Origin: Phocaeicola salanitronis DSM 18170
Lineage (GTDB): Bacteria; Bacteroidota; Bacteroidia; Bacteroidales; Bacteroidaceae
Direction of reading: 5' to 3'
Length of the DNA stretch: 64,000 bases
Assembly (NCBI RefSeq): GCF_000190575.1
Contig: NC_015164.1
Span: forward strand, 1,674,001-1,738,000
Made by a program: the position numbers and the translations under genes. Under the pieces are notes generated by a model, which saw only the letters and a program-made list of their open reading frames with translations, did not search any database and had not been told where the DNA came from. The first letter of the stretch is position 1; each line of letters starts with the position of its first letter. Positions 1 through 10,103 of the stretch are shown in pieces.

Positions 1-2
1 AC

Positions 3-653
3 GCTGACCCGCAGGCAAATGCGTCATCAGGGCTGGGAGTTGACCTGAAAGAAATAGACTGCTCCATTTACGAATGCCTGATTAACCAAAACGACATACG
101 GGAAGCCATTTACACGACCGATATTGACGGACTGGACATCATTCCTTCTCACATTGACCTCGTAGGGGCAGAAATCGAAATGCTGAACCTGGACAACCGC
201 GAGAAGATTATGAAAAAGGCGCTGGCGCCGATGGTGAACGAATACGACTACATCCTGATAGACTGTTCTCCTTCGCTCGGGCTTATTACCATCAACGCCC
301 TGACCGCAGCCGATTCGGTGATTATCCCGGTGCAATGCGAATATTTTGCATTGGAAGGCATCAGCAAACTGCTGAACACCATACGGATTATCAAGACCAA
401 GCTGAACCCTTCGCTGGAAATAGAAGGGTTCCTGCTGACCATGTTCGACTCTCGCCTGCGTTTGGCAAACCAAATATACGACGAGGTGAAACGCCATTTC
501 CAGGAACTGGTATTCAAAACCATTATCCAACGGAATGTGAAACTAAGCGAAGCTCCAAGCCATGGAATCCCAGCCATCTTATACGATGCCGATTCGACCG
601 GAGCGAAAAACCATTTGGCGTTAGCCAATGAAATAATCAACAAAAACAAATAA
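3..653 (+). CDS. parA: ParA-family chromosome partitioning ATPase (5' truncated)
   Basis: This is a deviant-Walker P-loop ATPase that works with ParB in origin segregation. The reading frame is already open at the window edge, so the start codon and the Walker A loop are missing. The visible part begins in the DADPQ-type switch region (ADPQANASSGLG). It continues through the Walker B-like segment YDYILIDCSPSLG near base 243 and the conserved PVQCEYFALEG segment. The C-terminus matches Soj/ParA proteins (VKLSEAPSHGIPAILYD). parB follows 27 bp downstream, as expected for a parAB operon. Identification is secure; only the 5' end is unseen. Confidence 0.95.
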   Translation, partial: ADPQANASSGLGVDLKEIDCSIYECLINQNDIREAIYTTDIDGLDIIPSHIDLVGAEIEMLNLDNREKIMKKALAPMVNEYDYILIDCSPSLGLITINALTAADSVIIPVQCEYFALEGISKLLNTIRIIKTKLNPSLEIEGFLLTMFDSRLRLANQIYDEVKRHFQELVFKTIIQRNVKLSEAPSHGIPAILYDADSTGAKNHLALANEIINKNK

Positions 654-680
654 AAGAGTTGTCATTAGGCTGAATTAAAT

Positions 681-1580
681 ATGGCTGTACAAAAGAAATT
701 TGCATTAGGAAGAGGGTTAGACGCATTGATTTCCACGAACGAGGAAATCAAGACGTCCGGCTCGTCTTCCATCAACGAAATAGAGCTGAGCAAGATATCG
801 GTGAACCCGAACCAGCCACGGCGCGAGTTCGACCCGATTGCCTTGCAGGAGCTTGCCGATTCCATTGCCGAAATCGGCATCATCCAACCCATTACATTAC
901 GCCAGATGAGCGAAGACGCCTATCAAATCATTGCGGGCGAACGGCGTTACCGCGCCGCGATACAAGCAGGGCTGCAGACGATTCCCGCCTATATCCGTAC
1001 GGCAGACGACGAAAATGTAATGGAAATGGCATTGATAGAAAACATCCAGCGCGAAGACCTGAACTCGCTGGAAATCGCACTTGCCTACCAGCACTTAATC
1101 GAACAATACGGGCTGACACAAGAACGGCTGAGCGACCGGGTAGGGAAAAAACGTGCCACCATTGCCAATTACCTGCGCCTGCTTAAACTGCCTGCACAAA
1201 TCCAGGTCGCCTTGAAAAACAAGGAAATCGACATGGGCCATGCGCGCGCCTTACTGGCGTTGGATGACCCGAAAACGCAAATCCGCATATTCAACGAAAT
1301 CATTTCGCAAGGCTACTCCGTACGGAAGGTAGAAGAGATTGTAAAAGCTCTTTCCGCAGGCGAAAGCGTCGAGTCGGGCGGGAAAAAGATTGTCCCGAAA
1401 GGCTCGAAGCTATCCGAAGAATATGCCCTGCTGCAAAACCATCTGTGTTCTTTCTTCGGCACAAAAGTGCAGCTTTCGTGCAGCAACAAGGGAAAAGGGA
1501 AAATCAGCATCCCGTTCAATAACGAAGCCGATTTGGAACGAATCATGGAAATTCTGGATTCGCTACAACCTAAAGCATAA
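681..1580 (+). CDS. parB: ParB/Spo0J chromosome partitioning protein
   Basis: A 299-residue CTP-dependent DNA clamp that loads at parS and partners ParA. The N-terminal leader has the typical KKFALGRGLDALI pattern. The ParB/sulfiredoxin-like nuclease fold follows with the CTP-binding GERRYRAA motif (about residue 90) and the ENIQREDLN segment. A central HTH (about 130-180, LSDRVGKKRATIANYLRLL) contacts parS, and the tail is a C-terminal dimerisation domain. The length is normal for the family. It sits between parA and a DUF5683 gene, an order common in Bacteroidales. Confidence 0.97.
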   Translation: MAVQKKFALGRGLDALISTNEEIKTSGSSSINEIELSKISVNPNQPRREFDPIALQELADSIAEIGIIQPITLRQMSEDAYQIIAGERRYRAAIQAGLQTIPAYIRTADDENVMEMALIENIQREDLNSLEIALAYQHLIEQYGLTQERLSDRVGKKRATIANYLRLLKLPAQIQVALKNKEIDMGHARALLALDDPKTQIRIFNEIISQGYSVRKVEEIVKALSAGESVESGGKKIVPKGSKLSEEYALLQNHLCSFFGTKVQLSCSNKGKGKISIPFNNEADLERIMEILDSLQPKA

Positions 1581-1593
1581 AAACGGACCTATT

Positions 1594-2385
1594 TTGGAAA
1601 AGAAGACATTGACATACTGGCTGTTTCCTGTATTCCTGTTCTGCTTCCTGTTCGGGGCATGTACGGATGTGCATGCGCAACGCGCCCGCAAGCACCGCGA
1701 AGGACTGCTGAAAGCCGATTCCATCCGGGCACAACACGTGGCAGACAGCCTGGCATTGCTTGACACGCTCAGCGTACCCAAACGGATTACAGACTTGGAA
1801 GCTCCGGTAGACACCGCATTGCTTGCAAGACAAAACGACTCCATCCAACAGCAAATGCCGAAGATGGAGATAAAAAAGAAAAAATGGACACCCATTCCAA
1901 ACAATGCCATCTGGCTATCGCTGGCAATTCCGGGAGCGGGGCAAATCTATAACCACAAGTATTGGAAACTGCCCATCATCTACGGCGGATTCGTGGGATG
2001 TATCTATGCCCTGACATGGAACGGGCAGATGTACAGCGACTATTCGCAAGCGTACCAAGACATCATGAGCGATGACCCCACCAGGGACAGCTACATGGAG
2101 ATGATGCCTGCCGGCTGGACACAAGAAGATGTGCTTGCTCAAGCAAGCCGTTGGCAAGATACCTTCAGAAGACGAAAAGACCTGTACCGCCGGCAACGCG
2201 ACCTGAGTATCTTCGCCTTTATCGGCGTGTACCTGCTCTCGGTGATTGACGCGTATGTAGATGCCGAGTTATCCAACTTCGACATCTCCAACGATTTGAG
2301 TATGGAATGGCAACCAGCTATATTTAACGATGCACGTTGCGGACTGCCCCAAGGCATTGGCGTGCAATGCAACATTAAATTTTAA
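1594..2385 (+). CDS. DUF5683 membrane protein
   Basis: A protein of about 263 residues with an N-terminal hydrophobic segment (LTYWLFPVFLFCFLFGAC) that reads as a signal peptide or anchor. A low-complexity linker follows, then the DUF5683 core: IPGAGQIYNHKYWKLP at about residue 110, an amphipathic hydrophobic stretch and a charged region. Function is unknown; the family is regularly found between parB and a lytic transglycosylase in Bacteroidales. No ATG lies between the parB stop and the hydrophobic segment. I therefore infer a TTG start at 1594 (ATT at 1591 is the alternative), since longer in-frame starts would run inside parB in another frame. Confidence 0.8.
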   Translation: MEKKTLTYWLFPVFLFCFLFGACTDVHAQRARKHREGLLKADSIRAQHVADSLALLDTLSVPKRITDLEAPVDTALLARQNDSIQQQMPKMEIKKKKWTPIPNNAIWLSLAIPGAGQIYNHKYWKLPIIYGGFVGCIYALTWNGQMYSDYSQAYQDIMSDDPTRDSYMEMMPAGWTQEDVLAQASRWQDTFRRRKDLYRRQRDLSIFAFIGVYLLSVIDAYVDAELSNFDISNDLSMEWQPAIFNDARCGLPQGIGVQCNIKF

Positions 2386-2389
2386 AATC

Positions 2390-3628
2390 ATGAAAAAACT
2401 CGTTATTGGAATACTGAGCCTCTTAGGAACCGCTTCCCTCTATGCCCAACAGACGGAAGAAAGCATTACCATCCGCTCCGCATCTGGAACGGAAGAAGTC
2501 ATCAGCTTGCCGGCAGGCATGGTTTCAGAAACAGACAGCCTCTACTTGGACTGGATTTCGAAGAACTATATTAATATAGGAGAGAATTGCGACCCCGCCG
2601 CAGCCAATCCGGAAGTGAGCGACTCCCTTTATATGGACCGCCTGCAACGTATTCCAGCCATCATCGAAATGCCCTACAACGAAGTGGTACGCAAGTTTAT
2701 CGACATGTATGCGACCCGCTTGCGCCAGAAAGTGGCATTCATGCTGAGTGCCAACAACTTCTATATGCCCATTTTCGAAGAAGCGCTCGACTTGTACGAC
2801 TTGCCCTTGGAGTTAAAATACCTTCCGGTCATCGAATCCGCCTTAAACCCCATGGCAGCATCGCGCCAAGGAGCCGTAGGCTTGTGGCAATTCATGCTCA
2901 ATACCGGAAAAATCTACGGGCTTAAAGTCACAAGCCTGGTGGACGAACGCCGCGACCCCGTCAAATCCACACGGGCTGCAGCCAGATACCTGAAAGACCT
3001 GTACGACATTTATCACGACTGGAACCTGGTGCTTGCCGCCTATAATTGCGGTCCCGGAACCATCAACAAAGCCATCCGGCGCGCAGACGGGGAAAAAGAT
3101 TTCTGGGCACTCTACAATTATCTTCCGAAAGAGACCCGAGGCTATGTACCCGCCTTTATTGCCGCGAATTACATCATGACCTATTATTGCGAGCACAATA
3201 TCAGCCCGATGGAAATGAAAATGCCGGAAGGAACAGACACCATCCACATCTCACGCCCCCTGCACTTGCAACAGGTGGCATCCGTATGCAACATCAGCAT
3301 GGACGAATTGCGTGCCTTGAACCCTGAATTCAAGAAAGATGTCATTCCCGGAAACGAGCAGCCCTATGCCCTCCGCCTCCCAAGCAACATGATGAGTTAT
3401 TTCATCGACCACGAAGACAGCATCTATAATTACAAACCCGATACATACCTGACACGGCGGAACACCGTAGACATCCCCGAACCCAAAGCAGTCTATCACC
3501 GCATCAGAAACGGAGAGACTTTAGGAGGCATCGCACAAAAATACGGAGTCAGTGTGGCGCAGTTGAGAAGGCTGAACGGCATCCGGGGAAGCAATATCCG
3601 GGCAGGAAAATCCATACGCATCCGATAG
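2390..3628 (+). CDS. Secreted lytic transglycosylase with LysM domain (MltD-like)
   Basis: A periplasmic murein-cleaving enzyme of 412 residues. The signal peptide is residues 1-20 (ends SLYAQ). The SLT/GH23 catalytic domain spans about 125-270, with the catalytic glutamate E149 in LPVIESALNP, the GAVGLWQFM block and the AAYNCGPG motif. A degenerate LysM-like segment lies at about 300-350, and a clear LysM peptidoglycan-binding module (RIRNGETLGGIAQKYGVS) closes the protein. The ATG at 2390 was chosen because it begins the signal peptide. It lies 4 bp after the DUF5683 stop, so the two genes are probably co-transcribed. Confidence 0.93.
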   Translation: MKKLVIGILSLLGTASLYAQQTEESITIRSASGTEEVISLPAGMVSETDSLYLDWISKNYINIGENCDPAAANPEVSDSLYMDRLQRIPAIIEMPYNEVVRKFIDMYATRLRQKVAFMLSANNFYMPIFEEALDLYDLPLELKYLPVIESALNPMAASRQGAVGLWQFMLNTGKIYGLKVTSLVDERRDPVKSTRAAARYLKDLYDIYHDWNLVLAAYNCGPGTINKAIRRADGEKDFWALYNYLPKETRGYVPAFIAANYIMTYYCEHNISPMEMKMPEGTDTIHISRPLHLQQVASVCNISMDELRALNPEFKKDVIPGNEQPYALRLPSNMMSYFIDHEDSIYNYKPDTYLTRRNTVDIPEPKAVYHRIRNGETLGGIAQKYGVSVAQLRRLNGIRGSNIRAGKSIRIR

Positions 3629-3650
3629 TCATGAAGAAAAATAATCCATT

Positions 3651-3684
3651 TTTGTTGCAAAATTTGTTATTTTCCCTAATTTTG
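3651..3684 (+). promoter_or_regulatory. Promoter of the RelA/SpoT gene
   Basis: TAATTTTG at 3677-3684 matches the Bacteroides -7 element TAnnTTTG exactly. A TTTG lies at 3651, slightly farther upstream than ideal (22 nt); GTTG at 3654 gives 19 nt. The initiation point would be about 10-15 nt before the ATG at 3700. Confidence 0.55.
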
Positions 3685-3699
3685 CAATATTGATTAAAG

Positions 3700-5985
3700 A
3701 TGGATACCATGACGGACGAAAAATTAACCCAAGAGCAAACCGACGAGAAGCTGATAGACGACGCTTTTCAAGAATTGTTGGACCGATACTTAGAGAGTAA
3801 GCATCGCAAGAAAGTTGAAATCATTACCAAAGCCTTCAACTTTGCCCGACAAGCCCACAAGGGTGTAAGACGCCGTTCCGGTGAACCCTATATCTTACAT
3901 CCCATTGCTGTGGCACGGATTGCATGTGTAGAAATCGGATTAGGCTCTACCTCTATTTGCTCGGCATTGTTACACGATGTCGTAGAAGATACCGACTACA
4001 CAGTAGAAGATATCGAAAACTTATTCGGACCTAAAATCGCACAGATTGTAGATGGGCTGACAAAAATATCGGGAGGTATTTTCGGAGACCGCGCATCGGC
4101 ACAAGCAGAAAACTTCAAGAAACTGCTACTGACCATGAACGATGACATCCGGGTGATTTTAATTAAGATAGCCGACCGCCTGCACAATATGCGTACGCTC
4201 GGCTCCATGCTTCCAAGCAAACAATATAAAATTGCAGGGGAAACGCTTTACATCTACGCGCCGTTGGCAAACCGGCTGGGATTGAACCGCATCAAAACCG
4301 AACTGGAAGACCTGAGTTTCAAATACGAACATCCGGAAACCTATCAGGAAATCCAAAGCAAACTTCAGGCTACCCAGGCGGAACGCGAAAGCGTATTTGC
4401 CGAATTTACAGCCCCTATCCGCGAACAGCTGGACAAGATGGGAATCCCGTACCGCATCATCGCGCGCATCAAATCGCCATATTCCATTTGGAACAAGATG
4501 CAAAGCAAGCACATCACCTTCGAGGAAATCTATGATATCCTGGCTGTCCGCATCATCTTTACCCCCCGCAACGAAGAAGAAGAACTCAATGACTGTTTCA
4601 ATATTTATGTCGCTATCTCCCGCATCTATAAGCCGCACCCCGACCGCTTGCGCGACTGGGTAAGCCATCCGAAAGCCAACGGCTATCAAGCTTTGCATGT
4701 TACGCTGATGAGCAACAAGGGACAATGGATTGAAGTGCAAATCCGTAGCGAACGCATGAACGACGTTGCCGAACAGGGTTTTGCAGCCCATTGGAAATAC
4801 AAAGCCGGAGGAGGCAGCGAAGACGAAGGCGAATTGAGCAAATGGCTAAAGACCATCAAGGAAATATTAGACGACCCGCAACCAGACGCATTGGATTTCT
4901 TAGACACAATCAAGCTTAATCTGTTTGCATCCGAAATATTTGTATTCACCCCGAAAGGCGAAATCAAAACCATGCCCCAAAACTGTACGGCACTTGATTT
5001 TGCGTTCTCTATCCATACCTTCTTGGGAAGCCACTGTATCGGAGCCAAAGTCAATCATAAGCTGGTTCCGTTAAGCCACAAATTACAAAGCGGTGACCAA
5101 GTGGAAATCCTGACATCCAAATCACAGAAAGTGCAGCCTTCATGGATTAATTTTGCGACAACCGCCAAGGCAAAAGCCAAAATCCAAGCCATCTTAAAAC
5201 GGGAAAACAGAGAACAACAGCAGAAAGGAGAAGAAATCTTGAGCCAGTTCTTCCAAGAATTAGGCATGCCGTCAAGTGATGAAAACATCAGGAAGCTATG
5301 CGAAAAACGTCAGGTAAAAACCTATGAAGAACTGACCCTCCGCTTAGGACAAGGAGCCATCACGCTGGACGAAACCGACAAGAACGAACTGAAAGAGAAA
5401 CCGACTCCGACCAACTGGAAGAAATACATCAGCTTCGCCTTTGGCGGAAACAAGCAAAAACAGCAAGAAAGCAAAAATAAGAATGCGTCGCAACAATCGC
5501 TGAACATTGATAAGAAAGAAGTGCTCAAGCTGACTCCGGACGCCATCCAGAAAAACTACATCCTGGCAGATTGCTGCAAGCCGATTCCGGGCGACGATGT
5601 ATTGGGGTACATTGACGACAACAACCGCATCGTCATCCATAAACGCCAGTGTTCGATTGCCTCCCAGCTGAAAACCAGCTTCGGCAACCGGTTGATTGCC
5701 GTCCAATGGCAAACAGGGAAAGCCTTGGTGTTCCCGGTAAATATTTACGTAAAGGGATTAGACGAAATCGGCGTATTGAACAAACTGACAGAAGTAATCT
5801 CCCAACAACTGAACGTAAATATCCACAAGCTGACCATTGAATCGAATGAAGGCATCTTCGAATCCCGCATCCAGCTCTACGTGCACGATGTGGATGATGT
5901 CAATACCATTTGCAACAATTTGAAGAAAATCGACAACATCAAGAAAGTAACCCGCATCGAAAACTTCGATGCCCCGACAGACTGA
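3700..5985 (+). CDS. RelA/SpoT bifunctional (p)ppGpp synthetase/hydrolase
   Basis: A 761-residue cytosolic stringent-response enzyme. The HD hydrolase domain comes first (about 50-200), with the HPIAVARI and LLHDVVEDT metal-binding blocks intact, so hydrolase activity is expected. The synthetase domain follows (about 260-370: RIKSPYSIWNKM, DWVSHPKANGYQALH). Then come a TGS domain (about 415-475, FVFTPKGEIKTMPQ), a zinc-finger/helical region with ADCCKPIPGDDVLGY, and a C-terminal ACT domain (about 675-760). This is the full-length Rel architecture. The last gene of the partition/murein run, it probably has its own promoter. Confidence 0.96.
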   Translation: MDTMTDEKLTQEQTDEKLIDDAFQELLDRYLESKHRKKVEIITKAFNFARQAHKGVRRRSGEPYILHPIAVARIACVEIGLGSTSICSALLHDVVEDTDYTVEDIENLFGPKIAQIVDGLTKISGGIFGDRASAQAENFKKLLLTMNDDIRVILIKIADRLHNMRTLGSMLPSKQYKIAGETLYIYAPLANRLGLNRIKTELEDLSFKYEHPETYQEIQSKLQATQAERESVFAEFTAPIREQLDKMGIPYRIIARIKSPYSIWNKMQSKHITFEEIYDILAVRIIFTPRNEEEELNDCFNIYVAISRIYKPHPDRLRDWVSHPKANGYQALHVTLMSNKGQWIEVQIRSERMNDVAEQGFAAHWKYKAGGGSEDEGELSKWLKTIKEILDDPQPDALDFLDTIKLNLFASEIFVFTPKGEIKTMPQNCTALDFAFSIHTFLGSHCIGAKVNHKLVPLSHKLQSGDQVEILTSKSQKVQPSWINFATTAKAKAKIQAILKRENREQQQKGEEILSQFFQELGMPSSDENIRKLCEKRQVKTYEELTLRLGQGAITLDETDKNELKEKPTPTNWKKYISFAFGGNKQKQQESKNKNASQQSLNIDKKEVLKLTPDAIQKNYILADCCKPIPGDDVLGYIDDNNRIVIHKRQCSIASQLKTSFGNRLIAVQWQTGKALVFPVNIYVKGLDEIGVLNKLTEVISQQLNVNIHKLTIESNEGIFESRIQLYVHDVDDVNTICNNLKKIDNIKKVTRIENFDAPTD

Positions 5986-5997
5986 CAAAGGTTTATG

Positions 5998-6345
5998 TCA
6001 GGTCAGATAATCCAACTCTTTCCGCATACAGACTAACTCGCTTCTGATTTGTTTCAATCGGTTGACGAGTTCAGTCGTATTGCGTACGCCTTCCCGGTTT
6101 TGCTTCATCAGCTGTTTGGCTCCAGCCAGTGTCATACCCTTCTCCTTTACCAGATAATACACCTGCCGGATATTTTCGATATCTTCTTTCGTATATTGCC
6201 GGACTTTCCCTCCAGCCCGTTTCGGAGCGATGGCGGGAAATTCCTTTTCCCAATAACGCACCAACGACTCGTTCACTCCGAACATCTCAGCCACTTCCTT
6301 AATCGAGTAATACAATTTCAGTTGTTTATTCTGCTTCAAAGCCAT
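5998..6345 (-). CDS. MerR-type transcriptional regulator
   Basis: A 115-residue protein with an N-terminal winged-helix MerR domain: YYSIKEVAEMFGVNESLVRYW at residues 12-32, then the wing and KRAGGKVRQYTKEDIENI. A short coiled-coil tail (about 88-112) serves dimerisation. No effector-binding domain or cysteine sensor is present, as in the short MerR proteins common in Bacteroidetes. It lies 15 bp downstream of the M23 peptidase gene on the same strand, so the two form an operon. It converges on the RelA/SpoT gene with only 12 bp between stops and no hairpin. Confidence 0.9.
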   Translation of the reverse strand: MALKQNKQLKLYYSIKEVAEMFGVNESLVRYWEKEFPAIAPKRAGGKVRQYTKEDIENIRQVYYLVKEKGMTLAGAKQLMKQNREGVRNTTELVNRLKQIRSELVCMRKELDYLT

Positions 6346-6360
6346 TTTCCTTCCTCCAGA

Positions 6361-7329
6361 TTAATCAAACACCTTGCCATGATTGGCTGCGATTTCTATC
6401 ATCTTGTCATAATCGTCAGCATCCAAGTCCATGAAATAATAGTTTACCGGATTCATAATCTGCCCCCGCAAGTGCACTTCGTAATGCAAATGCGGTCCGG
6501 TGCTTTTTCCGGTAGTGCCCACTTCGCCAATTGTTTCTCCACGCATCACTTTTTGACCAGGGCGCACATCAATTTTATTCAGATGCGCATAACGGGTTAC
6601 ATAGCCGAATCCATGGTCTATCGTAATGCATTTGCCATACAGTCCTTCCCAACCGGCAGTCTTTACCGTGCCGTTTCCCGTAGCATATACCGGCGTGCCT
6701 ATATTGGCAGAAAAATCCATACCGGCATGAAACTTCACCGTTTTATAAATGGGGTCGATCCGCGTCCCGTATCCCGAAGCTGTCTGCTTCAGGTTCTTAT
6801 TGGACACAGGCTGAATGGCAGGCACACACTGAATCATTTCGTCATGCTGTTTACACAAATCGACCACTTCGTCAAACGATTTCGACTGGACATACAATTG
6901 CCTTGTCAATACGTCCATTTTCTGGGTAGTGTTTACCACCAGCTTTGCATTTGCCATGTCCATCAGCTCCTCATACCGGTTGGTTTTCCCGTAACTGGCC
7001 GTCCGCACCGCACCTGCTACCGGGTCTGCCTGCAGAATGACCCGGTACAGGTTATCATCGCGCTGCTGCAACTGCTGCATCACATTCAGGGCCTCATCCA
7101 GCCGGGTAGACAATATATGGTATTGGGCAAGCAAACGGGAATTTTCCACCCGAAGGTCTTTTTCCGAAGGAGAACCGAAAAGCCACAGCAACAGGATAAA
7201 ACATCCGGCTCCCAGCCCCATTCCTACAAATAAATTCCGAAGATAACTCATGATGCGCTGGCGCATGGTAGGGTATATACGGTCGTAGGTACGCGTCTTC
7301 GGATTATATATATAGTAGACTTTACGCAT
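6361..7329 (-). CDS. Membrane-anchored M23 family metallopeptidase
   Basis: A 322-residue LytM-type murein endopeptidase or divisome regulator. One transmembrane helix at about 35-52 (LFVGMGLGAGCFILLLWLFG) anchors it in the inner membrane. A coiled coil (about 60-150) precedes the periplasmic peptidase domain (about 190-310). The zinc ligands are visible: H and D of FHAGMDFS, and HLHYE. All catalytic motifs are intact, so it is likely an active enzyme rather than a degenerate EnvC-like activator. It is co-oriented with the MerR gene and diverges from alaS. Confidence 0.92.
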   Translation of the reverse strand: MRKVYYIYNPKTRTYDRIYPTMRQRIMSYLRNLFVGMGLGAGCFILLLWLFGSPSEKDLRVENSRLLAQYHILSTRLDEALNVMQQLQQRDDNLYRVILQADPVAGAVRTASYGKTNRYEELMDMANAKLVVNTTQKMDVLTRQLYVQSKSFDEVVDLCKQHDEMIQCVPAIQPVSNKNLKQTASGYGTRIDPIYKTVKFHAGMDFSANIGTPVYATGNGTVKTAGWEGLYGKCITIDHGFGYVTRYAHLNKIDVRPGQKVMRGETIGEVGTTGKSTGPHLHYEVHLRGQIMNPVNYYFMDLDADDYDKMIEIAANHGKVFD

Positions 7330-7381
7330 TCAAATCACTGTTTTTGAAGAAAATTAATAGGCAAAGCTTCAAGTTTTGCCT

Positions 7382-7389
7382 CAAACGTA
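7382..7389 (-). promoter_or_regulatory. -7 element for the M23 peptidase gene
   Basis: Read on the minus strand this is TACGTTTG, a perfect TAnnTTTG, about 52 nt upstream of the peptidase start. TTGG at 7408-7411 (minus strand) is a weak -33 candidate at 18 nt. It overlaps the alaS promoter region back to back. Confidence 0.45.
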
Positions 7390-7412
7390 GCGACAAAAAT
7401 AATAAAACCAAT

Positions 7413-7420
7413 TATCTTTG
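7413..7420 (+). promoter_or_regulatory. -7 element for alaS
   Basis: TATCTTTG matches TAnnTTTG exactly, 44 nt before the alaS ATG. No good TTTG is seen at the -33 position. The intergenic region 7330-7464 therefore holds two divergent promoters. Confidence 0.5.
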
Positions 7421-7464
7421 CAAATCGATTTTGAGAATATTAACGACAAGATAATAAGACTTAT

Positions 7465-10083
7465 ATGTTGACAGCAAATGAAATCCGCGACTCATTCGTA
7501 AAGTTTTTTGAGTCAAAAGGACATCAGATTGTGCCTTCTGCACCCATGGTCATCAAAGACGACCCTACGCTGATGTTTACAAACGCAGGCATGAACCAGT
7601 TCAAAGACATCATTCTGGGAAATCATCCTGCCAAGTACAAACGTGTGACCGACTCGCAGAAATGCTTGCGCGTAAGTGGAAAACACAATGACTTGGAAGA
7701 AGTAGGACACGACACTTACCACCACACCATGTTCGAGATGTTAGGCAACTGGTCATTCGGCGACTATTTCAAGAAAGAAGTCATCGGCTGGGCATGGGAA
7801 TACCTGGTAGATGTATTGAAAATCGACCCTTCCATCCTCTATGCTACCGTATTCGAAGGAAGCCCCGAGGAAGGATTGGAACGCGATAACGAAGCTGCCG
7901 GATACTGGGAACAATATTTGCCCAAAGACCACATCATCAACGGAAACAAGCATGACAACTTTTGGGAAATGGGCGATACAGGACCTTGCGGACCGTGCTC
8001 GGAAATCCATATCGACCTGCGTTCCGAAGAAGAGAAAGCCAAAGTGCCCGGACGTGAACTGGTCAACAAAGACAATCCGCTGGTAATTGAAATCTGGAAC
8101 CTCGTGTTCATGCAGTACAACCGCAAAGCCGACGGAAGCCTGGAGCCTCTGCCCGCCAAAGTAATTGATACGGGTATGGGATTCGAACGCCTCTGCATGG
8201 CACTGCAAGGAAAGAAGTCTAACTACGACACCGATGTATTCCAACCGATTATCAAAGTCATCGGCGACTTAACCGGACTGACCTATGGCAAAGACCCGAA
8301 AGTAGATGTAGCCATGCGCGTAGTGGCAGACCACATCCGTACCATCGCATTCTCGATTACTGACGGACAGCTTCCTTCCAATGCCAAAGCCGGCTACGTC
8401 ATCCGCCGCATCTTGCGCCGTGCCGTACGCTATGCTTATACGTTCTTAGGACAGAAACAAGCCTTTATGTTCAAGCTGGTTCCCGTACTGATAGAAAACA
8501 TGGGACAAGCCTATCCCGAACTGAAAGCACAGCAGCCGCTTATCGAAAAAGTCATCAAAGAAGAAGAAGAAGCTTTCTTGCGTACACTGGAAACCGGCAT
8601 CCGCTTGCTTGACAAGGTAATGAACGATGCCAAAGCAGCCCAAAAGACTGAAATCAGTGGCGTAGATGCCTTCACGCTCTACGATACGTTCGGTTTCCCG
8701 CTTGACCTGACCGAACTGATTCTGCGTGAAAACGGAATGACAGTCAACGAAGAAGAGTTCAATATCGAAATGCAAAAGCAAAAACAGCGTGCCCGCAATG
8801 CCGCTGCGATTGAAACAGGCGACTGGGTTATACTGGAAGAAGGCGAGACGCATTTCGTAGGTTACGATTATACCGAATACGAAACCCGCATCTTGCGCTA
8901 CCGTCAAATCAAGCAAAAGAACCAAACCCTTTACCAAATCGTGTTGAGTGAAACGCCATTCTACGCTGAAAGCGGTGGTCAGGTAGGCGATACGGGAGTA
9001 CTGGTCAGCGAATTCGAAACCATCGAAATCATTGATACCAAGAAAGAAAACAACCTTCCGATTCATATTGCCAAGCAACTTCCCGAGCATCTTGATGCTC
9101 CGATGATGGCTTGTGTGGATACCGACAAACGCGCTGCCTGCGCTGCCAACCACTCTTGTACCCACCTGCTCGATGAAGCATTGCGTCAAGTATTGGGCAC
9201 TCACGTAGAGCAGAAAGGTTCGTTGGTTACACCGGAATCATTGCGTTTCGACTTCTCACACTTCCAGAAAGTAACGCCTGAGCAGTTGCGTGAAGTGGAA
9301 CACTTGGTGAATGCCAAAATCCGCGAAAATGTCCCCCTGACCGAATACCGTAACCTTCCGATAGAGAAAGCCAAGGAATTAGGTGCCATTGCCCTTTTCG
9401 GCGAAAAGTATGGCGACGAAGTACGAGTTGTACAATTCGGTTCATCCATTGAGTTCTGTGGAGGTACACACGTATCAGCTACCGGTAAAATCGGTATGGT
9501 GAAGATTCTCTCCGAAAGCTCGGTAGCAGCAGGCGTACGCCGCATCGAAGCCATTACCGGAGCAAAGGTAGAGGAAATGATGGACATTTTGCAAGATACC
9601 ATAAACGACTTGAAGGCACTCTTCAACAATGCTCCCGACCTTAGAGCCGCTATCTCGAAATATGTGGACGAAAACGCCGGACTGAAAAAGCAAATGGAAG
9701 AGTTCATGAAAGAACGCGAAGCAAGCGCAAAGGCAAGACTTATCGAAAGCGCCAAAGAAATACATGGCGTAAAAGTCATCAAAGCCATGCTGCCGATGCG
9801 TCCCGAAGCCATCAAGAACATCGCTTTCCAACTGAAAGGACAATTCCCCGAAAACCTCTTCGTCGTAATCGGAAGCATCTTCGACGACAAGCCGATGCTG
9901 ACAGTCATTATGAGCGATGACCAAGTAAAAGCCGGACTGAATGCCGGACAACTGGTACGCGAAGCTGCCAAACTGATTCAAGGCGGAGGAGGCGGACAAC
10001 CTCATTTCGCTACAGCAGGAGGAAAGAATGCCGACGGATTAAGTGCCGCAATAGACAAAGTGCTGGAACTGGCAGGTTTCTAA
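7465..10083 (+). CDS. alaS: Alanyl-tRNA synthetase
   Basis: An 872-residue class II synthetase charging tRNA-Ala. The catalytic domain carries motif 1 ([10 protein letters not shown]), the [20 protein letters not shown] segment and the [13 protein letters not shown] loop. The tRNA-recognition domain and the editing domain follow. The editing zinc ligands are visible (NHSCTHLL near residue 565 and EFCGGTHV near 666). A C-Ala domain ends in the glycine-rich [16 protein letters not shown] motif. Length and order are standard. It stands alone, with a long palindrome just after its stop. Confidence 0.98.
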   Translation: MLTANEIRDSFVKFFESKGHQIVPSAPMVIKDDPTLMFTNAGMNQFKDIILGNHPAKYKRVTDSQKCLRVSGKHNDLEEVGHDTYHHTMFEMLGNWSFGDYFKKEVIGWAWEYLVDVLKIDPSILYATVFEGSPEEGLERDNEAAGYWEQYLPKDHIINGNKHDNFWEMGDTGPCGPCSEIHIDLRSEEEKAKVPGRELVNKDNPLVIEIWNLVFMQYNRKADGSLEPLPAKVIDTGMGFERLCMALQGKKSNYDTDVFQPIIKVIGDLTGLTYGKDPKVDVAMRVVADHIRTIAFSITDGQLPSNAKAGYVIRRILRRAVRYAYTFLGQKQAFMFKLVPVLIENMGQAYPELKAQQPLIEKVIKEEEEAFLRTLETGIRLLDKVMNDAKAAQKTEISGVDAFTLYDTFGFPLDLTELILRENGMTVNEEEFNIEMQKQKQRARNAAAIETGDWVILEEGETHFVGYDYTEYETRILRYRQIKQKNQTLYQIVLSETPFYAESGGQVGDTGVLVSEFETIEIIDTKKENNLPIHIAKQLPEHLDAPMMACVDTDKRAACAANHSCTHLLDEALRQVLGTHVEQKGSLVTPESLRFDFSHFQKVTPEQLREVEHLVNAKIRENVPLTEYRNLPIEKAKELGAIALFGEKYGDEVRVVQFGSSIEFCGGTHVSATGKIGMVKILSESSVAAGVRRIEAITGAKVEEMMDILQDTINDLKALFNNAPDLRAAISKYVDENAGLKKQMEEFMKEREASAKARLIESAKEIHGVKVIKAMLPMRPEAIKNIAFQLKGQFPENLFVVIGSIFDDKPMLTVIMSDDQVKAGLNAGQLVREAAKLIQGGGGGQPHFATAGGKNADGLSAAIDKVLELAGF

Positions 10084-10103
10084 CCCGTTCCTAATTTTAA
10101 TGA

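Noticed and set aside
27..530. Long minus-strand ORF opposite parA
   Set aside because: Antisense shadow of a well-conserved gene; the protein has no coherent motif and the opposite strand matches ParA throughout.
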